From positions 246,950 to 278,970 of the forward strand of contig PBAR01000001.1 of NCBI GenBank assembly GCA_002718285.1: a stretch of DNA of 32,021 nucleotides, written 5' to 3'. The DNA is from Fidelibacterota bacterium (GTDB taxonomy: Bacteria > Marinisomatota > Marinisomatia > Marinisomatales > UBA1611). Below the pieces are notes generated by a model. That model saw nothing but the letters and a program-made list of their open reading frames with translations. It searched no databases and had not been told where the DNA came from. Both the position numbers and the translations under genes were made by a program. Shown here piece after piece: positions 25,709 to 32,021 of this stretch (position 1 is the stretch's first letter; every line of letters starts with the position of its first letter).

Positions 25709-26196
25709 AGGTACCAAAGCCCCAGCATGGGAGGATAAAGAAAAATAAAGGAACTGAATTCATGAAATGTATCCCAATGATTAGGAAAATATACATTGGC
25801 TAAAGCAAACCCCATAATACGTAATATGTTTGCTATATATATTAAAAATATACCTCCGAAAACAAATCCTAGTTTTAATTTTACAGGACCATTATATGCT
25901 AAAATAAAACTTGCATATAAGCCCATGAGGGTCAAACCATTACAATCATTAATAATTTCAACGGCCCCATATCCTTTAACGGCTAAAATGGTAACCCAAG
26001 AATAAGTTGTCCACCCAAGGAAATTTAAGAACCATGCAGCAAAAAATGTTCCTGATCTACAAAGAAATAAATCAAGACTTCCACTTGGAAAAACAAAAAA
26101 GTCGTAGAATAGCTGCATAAGAATGCATATAATTCCAACCTTTATCAAAAAATAGATTATGGGATGAGACGAAATTCTATTTTTTATTCTGTTCAT
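25645..26196 (-). CDS. Exosortase/archaeosortase family protein
   Basis: This 183-aa polytopic protein keeps the three family catalytic residues: Cys85 in EIINDCNGLTLMGLY, Arg126 in ANILRIMGFAL, and His145 in WDTFHEFSSFIFLYP. Exosortases are membrane transpeptidases that remove a C-terminal sorting tail from exported proteins and usually pass them to a surface glycan or lipid. At about 180 aa it is of the short Bacteroidota type rather than EpsH-like. No PEP-CTERM-like tail is obvious on any protein encoded here, so its targets lie elsewhere. A PglL/Wzy-like gene is divergent from it, and a 39-aa ORF precedes it by 18 nt. Confidence 0.85.
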   Translation of the reverse strand: MNRIKNRISSHPIIYFLIKVGIICILMQLFYDFFVFPSGSLDLFLCRSGTFFAAWFLNFLGWTTYSWVTILAVKGYGAVEIINDCNGLTLMGLYASFILAYNGPVKLKLGFVFGGIFLIYIANILRIMGFALANVYFPNHWDTFHEFSSFIFLYPPMLGLWYLWTIKNGQEDILSPSKFSLAS

Positions 26197-26214
26197 GTAT
26201 ACTTAATAAAAACA

Positions 26215-26334
26215 TTAACTTACTGGAATTTTGTTCTTGAATAATATTATCAGGAAGACTGGGAGATCTTTAGTTGCAACCATTAAAGATAATTCAAAAA
26301 CTGTAAATAGTGTGCTGTGTAATCTGTTTCCCAT
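26215..26334 (-). CDS. Possible 39-aa membrane microprotein preceding the exosortase gene
   Basis: The ORF starts at ATG 26334 with a good Shine-Dalgarno (AGGAAG, 5 nt spacing) and ends 18 nt before the exosortase-like start. The product begins MGNRLHSTLFTVFELSL and ends in a hydrophobic helix DLPVFLIILF followed by lysines. No family is recognised. The ribosome site and position support translation as first cistron of this minus-strand operon; it might also act as a leader peptide. Confidence 0.45.
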   Translation of the reverse strand: MGNRLHSTLFTVFELSLMVATKDLPVFLIILFKNKIPVS

Positions 26335-26497
26335 AATTTCTTCCTGTTGTAAGCGATTAATCTTCAATTCTAACTTCTTTTTTTAAAAAACTGAACGATG
26401 TAAATACTGAAATCCACTAAAATCACACTTTAATTAATTATATTAGCCTCATTATTTACTAATCAAAAGTTGCAATATAAATCTGAAATGATTTGAT
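26335..26497. other. AT-rich divergent spacer upstream of the PglL-like gene
   Basis: This region separates the minus-strand exosortase group from the plus-strand PglL-like gene and should hold promoters for both. It contains poly-T/poly-A tracts and a TTTAATTAATTA stretch. I found no hairpin, repeat or RNA gene. Confidence 0.5.
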
Positions 26498-28240
26498 ATG
26501 AATTTATTAAATGAAATAGTTAGTAGGATACATCAAATAAATCCAAAAAATTTCTTTAAAGTAGTTTTTACAGGGTACTTTCTTTTTGGAATGCATTATT
26601 TTGATGAAAATATGAATGGGTGGGGTTTATATCTGCCTGCTAATATAATTGGTTGGATTTTTGTTACAACGTTAATTGGTATAGCTTTTTGGCAGGTTTT
26701 TAGTTTTAAAAAAATTGAATTTAGTAGAACATCAGTTGTTTATTGGTTAGGATTTCTTTTTTTTCTATTACCTTTAACATATTCGATCAATAAAATTTCT
26801 TATCAGACTACATCCCGTATCCTTTTTTTATTTGGGGGACTATTTTTTTATACGGCATTGATACAATTTCATTTTAATAAAAAAGAGAGATTTGAGTTAC
26901 TATATATTATTTTGGTGGCTGTAGTTATTCAGTCAATTATTGGATTAGTACAGTACTATGATTTAGAAATTCAATCTCATTGGGCTTTATTCAACATGGG
27001 GATACCTAACGGTACATTTACACAAAGAAATGTGATGTCGACATTTATGTCTACTGGAATAGGAATAAGCCTTTATTTGGCCTATAAAGACTCTAGTGTT
27101 TCAGAATCAATATTAAAACAATTTATTATTCTTTTGATTCCTCTAATGGGGTCTATAATAATCTTAGCTCATCAATCAAAAGTTGGCTATTTAGGTTTAA
27201 TGGTTTTGTTTTTACAGCTTTTCAATGTTGATATAGTGAAGAGAGTTTGCCAATACTGGTTTCTAATGTTGTTTATTGGATTAATTGTTGGTTCATTTTC
27301 TTCATTAAATAATCATTCTTTTCATTCCAATAAAAAGGGATTATATGATAGAGATTCAATTGAGCAACTTAGTTCAATCAATTCCCGAATTACTATTTAT
27401 GATAGAACTTTTAAAATGTGGAAAGATAATCAATATTATGGGGTAGGATATGGAAGATGGCCAAGGATTTTTAGAGAATATAGTGCTGCTGAATCATTAA
27501 TTAGTAATGAAAAGGATTATGTTGGAGATTCACCATATCGTCACCCACATAATGAGATATTACTGTGGATATCTGAAGGTGGTATGGCACCATTATTTGG
27601 GCTTTTAATTTTTACGAGTGTTTATTTAATAATGATCTTTCAACTATGTCGAAAGAGGGATGCTTTATCCCATTTAGCATTAGTTCTTCCTATATTTTTA
27701 CATACGCAATTTGAATATCCATTTGATATTTCATTAGCGCATTGGATTATTTTTTTAACTCTCGTTTATTTACCAGATGACCTTGTAAAGAATAATTACA
27801 TCTTTGAAATAAAGATGACTTTTATTATTCCCACTATTTTGATTGTTGTATCAGTTTATTATTACATGGCTAAAACTTTTGTAAATACGAAAATTCTTAT
27901 GAGGTATGAAAATTCAGGGATGAAAGATAACCAAATTTTATTAAGAATTGATGATCCAGGACTGCTTTACTTGAAATATGAAAATTATATTTTAAAAATA
28001 TTGTTAGATGCTGGATTGAAAACTAAAAATGAAGAAATTTTAAAGTTATTTATAGAAAAAGGCCGAAAATTTATTTCCCATTTCCCCAAACTACATCTTT
28101 ACCATGGTATTAAGATAGCTCTTTTGACAATCGGTCAAAAAAAGGAAGCTGAATATATAGATTTAAAAGCACGTTATTTGTTTCCGTATACATATAATGA
28201 ATTTCATAAAAATGTAGAATCTAAAAAAAGTGATTATTAA
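26498..28240 (+). CDS. O-antigen ligase / PglL-like O-oligosaccharyltransferase family membrane protein
   Basis: This 580-aa protein has about 10-12 hydrophobic segments and Wzy_C/PglL landmarks: GTFTQRNVMSTFMSTG at 172-187, GVGYGRWP at 315-322 before a large periplasmic loop, and YRHPHNEILLWISEGG at 347-362, then TQFEYPFDIS. In the family the loop His/Arg residues transfer lipid-linked glycans to lipid A or to protein. The QRN motif and the FEYPF segment resemble protein O-oligosaccharyltransferases (PglL/PilO type). A soluble C-terminal tail of about 110 residues resembles the helical C-terminal part of such enzymes. Being divergent from an exosortase suggests joint work on a glycosylated or glycan-anchored surface protein. 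Ligase versus polymerase is not resolvable. Confidence 0.85.
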   Translation: MNLLNEIVSRIHQINPKNFFKVVFTGYFLFGMHYFDENMNGWGLYLPANIIGWIFVTTLIGIAFWQVFSFKKIEFSRTSVVYWLGFLFFLLPLTYSINKISYQTTSRILFLFGGLFFYTALIQFHFNKKERFELLYIILVAVVIQSIIGLVQYYDLEIQSHWALFNMGIPNGTFTQRNVMSTFMSTGIGISLYLAYKDSSVSESILKQFIILLIPLMGSIIILAHQSKVGYLGLMVLFLQLFNVDIVKRVCQYWFLMLFIGLIVGSFSSLNNHSFHSNKKGLYDRDSIEQLSSINSRITIYDRTFKMWKDNQYYGVGYGRWPRIFREYSAAESLISNEKDYVGDSPYRHPHNEILLWISEGGMAPLFGLLIFTSVYLIMIFQLCRKRDALSHLALVLPIFLHTQFEYPFDISLAHWIIFLTLVYLPDDLVKNNYIFEIKMTFIIPTILIVVSVYYYMAKTFVNTKILMRYENSGMKDNQILLRIDDPGLLYLKYENYILKILLDAGLKTKNEEILKLFIEKGRKFISHFPKLHLYHGIKIALLTIGQKKEAEYIDLKARYLFPYTYNEFHKNVESKKSDY

Positions 28241-28392
28241 AATATTCATTATAATAAATAATTCAGCAAAAATAATATAGTAATTACTTTTTCAAAGTTG
28301 AATAAAAAATAAAATATGTTTATTTTAATAACTTGTGAAAAAGATTTCGAAATTATTTATCTCTTTCCCTATCTTTACGGTTATTTGTGTCT

Positions 28393-28420
28393 TTGACCAA
28401 CATAGCATTAAACCTAAATT
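28393..28420 (+). promoter_or_regulatory. Possible sigma70-type promoter of tRNA-Asn
   Basis: TTGACC (28393-28398) is followed after 16 nt by TAAATT (28415-28420), about 28 nt ahead of the tRNA 5' end. The -35 box is good and the -10 box matches 4 of 6 positions. The position suits a short tRNA leader. Confidence 0.35.
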
Positions 28421-28447
28421 CCTCAGCTTTTTTCAGAAAGATAATAT

Positions 28448-28520
28448 TCCGGAGTAGCTCAGTTGGTAGAGCAGGTGGCTGTTAACCACTTTGTCGGGGG
28501 TTCGAGTCCCTCCTCCGGAG
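28448..28520 (+). tRNA. tRNA-Asn (anticodon GUU)
   Basis: This is a 73-nt cloverleaf: acceptor TCCGGAG pairs with CTCCGGA, D-arm GCTC/GAGC, anticodon stem GGTGG/CCACT (one terminal G-T), loop CTGTTAA with anticodon GTT, and T-arm GGGGG/CCCTC with TTCGAGT loop. The discriminator base is G. CCA is not encoded, so it must be added by tRNA nucleotidyltransferase. As a GUN-anticodon tRNA it is a substrate of the Tgt encoded in the same window. Confidence 0.97.
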
Positions 28521-28561
28521 CTGCTTTCTTTCTGGTCTATCGTATATTTATCAATCATATA

Positions 28562-30688
28562 GTGAAATATATATTCTTAATTTTATTGGCTATGAATTCT
28601 TGCACAAAAAACCTGAATCCTCCTAATGCAAAAAAAATCCCCAAAGAATTGACTTTGCACGGTGAAAAACGAATAGATAATTATTATTGGATGCGGTTAA
28701 CTGATGAACAGAAAATAGCAAGTAATCCAGATTCGCAAACCAAAGATGTTTTAGCATATATTAATAAAGAAAGGATATATACAAAAACTGGTATGGCTCA
28801 TACGGAAAAAATTCAGAAAAAGATCTTTAAAGAAATAGTGGGACGTGTAAAGAAAGATGATAGTACTGTACCCTATTTTGATAATGGCTATTATTATTAT
28901 CAACGTTTTGAACCAAACAAGGAATATGCAATTCACTGCCGAAAAAAAGGATCACTGGATGCTTCGGAAGAAATCTTCTTAGATGAAAATACTCTGGCAG
29001 ATAGTCATGACTATTTTGATTTGGGGAATTATAATATTAGCCCGGATAATCAGTGGTTGGCTTATAGTATTGATACCTTGAGCAGGAGATTTTATACTAT
29101 TTTATTTAAAAATTTGAATACAGGAGAAGTTTTTGATGAAAATGTAATCAACACAACTGGTAATGTTGCGTGGGCTAATGATAATAAAACAGTATTTTAT
29201 ACTTCGAAGAATAAAATTACATTACTTTCAGAAAAAATATACCGACATAAAATAGGTACAGACAGCTATAAGGATAAAATAGTTTACACTGAAAACGATG
29301 AAACATTTTACACTGGTGTATACCGTTCAAAATCGGGGAAATATATAATTATTTGGAATAGTAGTACTCTTGTAAGTGATTATCATTTTTTATCCGCAGA
29401 TAATCCTGAAGGAAAATTCCAGAATTTTACTCCTAGAGGGATAGAGCATGAATACATTATTGAACACTTCAAAAATCATTTTTATATCATCACTAACTGG
29501 AAGGCTCCTAATAGTCGGCTCATGAGAACATCAGAAATTAAAACGAATATTTCTAATTGGCAGGATGTTATTCCTCACAGGGACGACATACATCTTTTGG
29601 GGATGGAAATTTTTAATGAATATATTGTACTTAATGAGCGACGTGATGGTCTTCGAGATTTACGAGTTATTAATCTGAAAACTAAAGAGGATTACTATAT
29701 AGATTTCGAGGAGAAAACACACGCTGCATATATAGGTATTAATGAAGAATTTAACACTAATATATTGCGATTTTCTTATTATTCAATGATCACTCCAGAA
29801 TCCATATTTGATTATAATATGAAAACAGGAGAAGCAATACTAATGAAAGAGCAGCAAGTGGTTGGCGGTTATGACAAAGATTTGTATAAGGATGAAGTTC
29901 AATATACTATTACAAGAGATGGAGAGAAAGTTCCTATATATTTAGTTTATCGAAGGGATTTAAAAAAAGATGGCCCACAGCCTCTGTTACTTTACAGTTA
30001 TGGTTCCTATGGATCTACAGAAGATCCTTATTTTAGTATAGTTAGACTAAGTCTATTGGATCGAGGTTTTATATATGCTATATGCAATTTAAGAGGTAGC
30101 CAAATATTTGGTCGCAAGTCTTATGAAGATGGTAAAATGCTAAATAAAAAAAATACATTCTACGATTTTATTGATGCAGGAAGATATCTGGTTAAAAGTG
30201 GCTATACAAATTCAAACTATTTATTTTGTGAAGGAGGGAGTGCTGGGGGCTTACTTATTGGAGCAGTTATTAATATGACTCCAGATTTATGGAAAGGTGC
30301 AATCTTAGAAGTTCCTTTTGTGGATGTGGTAACGACCATGGAGGATGCAACTATACCATTAACTTCTAATGAATGGGATGAATGGGGTGACCCAAGGAAA
30401 GAAAAAGAATATCGTTATATGCTTTCTTATTCTCCGTATGATCAAATTCAGGATCAAGATTATCCGAATATATTGGTTACCGCTGGATACTTTGACTCCC
30501 AAGTGCAATATTGGGAGCCGTTGAAATATGTAGCAAAACTTCGGGACCATTGGTTAGGGAAAAATAAATTATATCTCCATATTAATATGGAAGCAGGGCA
30601 TGGTGGTAAGTCAGGTCGGTTTCGTCGGTATAGAGAATATGCATTAGAGCTTGCTTTTATACTTGATCTAGTAGGAATAAGAGACTAA
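28562..30688 (+). CDS. S9 family prolyl oligopeptidase / oligopeptidase B-like lipoprotein
   Basis: From GTG 28562 this is a 708-aa protein starting MKYIFLILLAMNSC, a lipoprotein-like signal with Cys14. The mature start (PKELTLHGEKRIDNYYWMRL) is typical of oligopeptidase B. A beta-propeller spans about 60-420, then the alpha/beta-hydrolase domain carries the triad Ser560 (GGSAGG), Asp645 (GYFDSQV) and His680 (AGHGG). The LYSYGSYG oxyanion segment is present. The family cleaves short peptides after basic residues or proline, and this one probably works in the periplasm on peptides from extracellular degradation. The open frame extends upstream into the tRNA-Asn gene (TTG 28463), which cannot be coding, so the start lies after 28520. 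Alternative starts remain possible. Confidence 0.88.
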   Translation: MKYIFLILLAMNSCTKNLNPPNAKKIPKELTLHGEKRIDNYYWMRLTDEQKIASNPDSQTKDVLAYINKERIYTKTGMAHTEKIQKKIFKEIVGRVKKDDSTVPYFDNGYYYYQRFEPNKEYAIHCRKKGSLDASEEIFLDENTLADSHDYFDLGNYNISPDNQWLAYSIDTLSRRFYTILFKNLNTGEVFDENVINTTGNVAWANDNKTVFYTSKNKITLLSEKIYRHKIGTDSYKDKIVYTENDETFYTGVYRSKSGKYIIIWNSSTLVSDYHFLSADNPEGKFQNFTPRGIEHEYIIEHFKNHFYIITNWKAPNSRLMRTSEIKTNISNWQDVIPHRDDIHLLGMEIFNEYIVLNERRDGLRDLRVINLKTKEDYYIDFEEKTHAAYIGINEEFNTNILRFSYYSMITPESIFDYNMKTGEAILMKEQQVVGGYDKDLYKDEVQYTITRDGEKVPIYLVYRRDLKKDGPQPLLLYSYGSYGSTEDPYFSIVRLSLLDRGFIYAICNLRGSQIFGRKSYEDGKMLNKKNTFYDFIDAGRYLVKSGYTNSNYLFCEGGSAGGLLIGAVINMTPDLWKGAILEVPFVDVVTTMEDATIPLTSNEWDEWGDPRKEKEYRYMLSYSPYDQIQDQDYPNILVTAGYFDSQVQYWEPLKYVAKLRDHWLGKNKLYLHINMEAGHGGKSGRFRRYREYALELAFILDLVGIRD

Positions 30689-30852
30689 GAGATAATATAT
30701 CAGATATTTAGATCGTGTATAATTGTTTAAAATAGATTCAAGTCTGTAATACATGTTTATATATAAAAAAAAGAAGAGAATTGGTTTAAAATTTTATAAT
30801 ATAGTTTTATATTTGGAACTTATATTCGATTTATAAACCAGCATTTTATATT

Positions 30853-31449
30853 ATGTCAATATCAAAACGTCAGTTAGAAGAAAGAGAAATGCGGAAAGAA
30901 CGTATCTTAAATGGTGCTTTAGAAGTTTTTAAATCTGATGGACTGGAAGGCGCTACTATGGATGAAATTGCTTCTGAAGCTGGATTTGGTAAGGCAACAC
31001 TTTATTATTATTTTAATTCTAAAGAAGAAGTTTTTACTGCTATTTTGACAAATGGTTGGCAAAATTTATGGGCAAGCCTTGAACCTGTTATTTCAGGTTA
31101 TAATGGGCCAAGAAAAACGTTTGTAAATGTATTAATAAAGATTGCTGAAAATGCGCAAAATCGTCCAGGATTATTTGAGTTCCTTTTTAATGCACCAAAG
31201 ACTATAAAACTTGATCACCAACCCTGGAAAGAATATCAAAACAGACTCTATTCTTTTATTCAAGGTTTGCTGGAAGAGGGGATAGAAAAAGGCGAATTTC
31301 CTCAAATTGATCCTCAACTTATGTTTAAAGCTTTAGGAGGTCTTTTTATGGGTTTGGTACTTATGGGAGATCGCGAAGACCTGGTTACAGATAAGGAAGT
31401 AGAAAATCTACTTAATGAATTGATTGCAGATCCAAATATAAATAATTAA
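30853..31449 (+). CDS. TetR/AcrR family transcriptional regulator
   Basis: This 198-aa protein has the TetR helix-turn-helix near residues 18-64: ILNGALEVFKSDGLEGATMDEIASEAGFGKATLYYYFNSKEEVF contains the family signature, with GFGKATLYYYF as the recognition helix. The C-terminal ligand domain is helical, and its ligand cannot be inferred. The TonB-dependent receptor gene begins 24 nt downstream on the same strand, so it may belong to the same transcript and be autoregulated with it. No clear palindromic operator was found in the upstream spacer. Confidence 0.93.
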   Translation: MSISKRQLEEREMRKERILNGALEVFKSDGLEGATMDEIASEAGFGKATLYYYFNSKEEVFTAILTNGWQNLWASLEPVISGYNGPRKTFVNVLIKIAENAQNRPGLFEFLFNAPKTIKLDHQPWKEYQNRLYSFIQGLLEEGIEKGEFPQIDPQLMFKALGGLFMGLVLMGDREDLVTDKEVENLLNELIADPNINN

Positions 31450-31473
31450 TTATACTATATTTTTATTATTTGA

Positions 31474-32021
31474 ATGAGATTTATAATATTTTTTTCAATT
31501 GCTATATCTTTAATAAATGCAGACTCTATAAACGGAAGAGTCTTAGATAAAGAAACAAATGAACCATTACAAAATGTAAACATTTTTTTATCTGGATCAG
31601 ATATTGGTGCTGTAACTGATAAAAATGGTGACTTTGAAATTGATAATTTAGAATTTGGTGAATATGTAATAAGTGCTTCAATTATCGGATACAAAACCCA
31701 TCTTCATAATATAAACACTGAAATAATAGATAATAGTACTAATAAAATTTTTCTTCATAAAGAGCCATTACAGTGGAAAGCGGTTAATGTTATGGGTATG
31801 ATTCCTTCTAAACATTCTCCTGAAATCACGCAAATAGTAGTGGCTGATAAAAAATTAAATACTAATCAAAATTCGCTCTCTACATTGTTAAATAATTTGC
31901 ATGGTATTCAGGTTCAAAGTGCCCATGATTTCGGTCGAAATGTGAATATATCAATTAGAGGTTCATCCGATTTTAAGCCTGGAGGTTATAATAATCGTGT
32001 TCTATTATTGCTTGATGGATT
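31474..32021 (+). CDS. TonB-dependent receptor, 5' part (runs off the window)
   Basis: An open frame from ATG 31474 continues to the end of the window without a stop, giving 182 residues. It has a signal peptide (MRFIIFFSIAISLINA), a carboxypeptidase-regulatory-like domain (INGRVLDKETNEPLQNVNIF, then TDKNGDFEIDNLEFGEY), and the start of a TonB plug: LSTLLNNLHGIQVQS, NISIRGSS and VLLLLDG. It will be an outer-membrane importer whose barrel lies beyond the window. It follows the TetR gene by 24 nt. Confidence 0.9.
   Translation, partial: MRFIIFFSIAISLINADSINGRVLDKETNEPLQNVNIFLSGSDIGAVTDKNGDFEIDNLEFGEYVISASIIGYKTHLHNINTEIIDNSTNKIFLHKEPLQWKAVNVMGMIPSKHSPEITQIVVADKKLNTNQNSLSTLLNNLHGIQVQSAHDFGRNVNISIRGSSDFKPGGYNNRVLLLLDG

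Noticed and set aside
28463..28561. N-terminal extension of the S9 peptidase starting at TTG inside the tRNA
   Set aside because: This stretch is the tRNA-Asn body and its trailer; a lipoprotein-type signal starts cleanly at GTG 28562.
1..32021. CRISPR arrays, insertion sequences, prophage or integron features
   Set aside because: No regularly spaced repeats, transposase or integrase genes, or inverted-repeat boundaries were seen.

Overview
The window is AT-rich, densely coded DNA from a Gram-negative bacterium. The evidence for an outer membrane is two TonB-dependent receptors with carboxypeptidase-regulatory-like N-termini, a surface-antigen-type beta-barrel protein, an LpxH-like lipid A enzyme and several lipoproteins. 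This protein style resembles the Bacteroidota/FCB superphylum, and a marine lineage such as Candidatus Marinimicrobia would fit. That placement is inference from protein style, not a phylogenetic result. TGA is a normal stop in several genes here (for example tgt and the HIT gene), so the genetic code is standard apart from one recoded TGA.

Layout. 1-3.9 kb: sterol desaturase/hydroxylase-like membrane enzyme, TonB-dependent receptor, and a yidD remote from its usual rnpA context. 3.9-8.3 kb: a minus-strand operon of four overlapping genes (LpxH-like phosphoesterase, HEAT-repeat lipoprotein, secreted protein with duplicated carboxypeptidase-regulatory-like domains, membrane-anchored PHP hydrolase). 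8.4-15.2 kb: plus-strand genes for a metalloprotease/beta-propeller/beta-barrel fusion, RadA, Tgt, a Nudix hydrolase and a selenocysteine peroxiredoxin. 15.2-16.3 kb: minus-strand half-length AMP-binding-like protein and a tiny ORF. 16.6-25.2 kb: a long plus-strand run of SfsA, Ig-like lipoprotein, mannose-1-phosphate guanylyltransferase, an 86-aa unknown, an EF-G paralogue, a HIT hydrolase, a 4-TM protein and a sodium:solute symporter, mostly coupled by ATGA/TAATG overlaps. 25.2-28.2 kb: an exosortase-like membrane protein with an overlapping membrane partner, a 39-aa ORF in front, and a divergent O-antigen-ligase/PglL-like protein. 28.4-32 kb: tRNA-Asn, an S9 oligopeptidase lipoprotein, a TetR regulator and the start of another TonB-dependent receptor that runs off the window.

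The most notable signal is at 14772-15227. A BCP/PrxQ peroxiredoxin has an in-frame TGA exactly at its peroxidatic cysteine, followed by a 6-bp hairpin with the spacing and loop G expected of a bacterial SECIS. A normal ORF caller would split this gene and report only its C-terminal half. The second is a Tgt that keeps both catalytic aspartates but has lost all four zinc ligands. Others include an EF-G paralogue whose NKxD motif reads NGLD, a half-length AMP-binding protein with no P-loop, and the compact exosortase/Wzy-like module.
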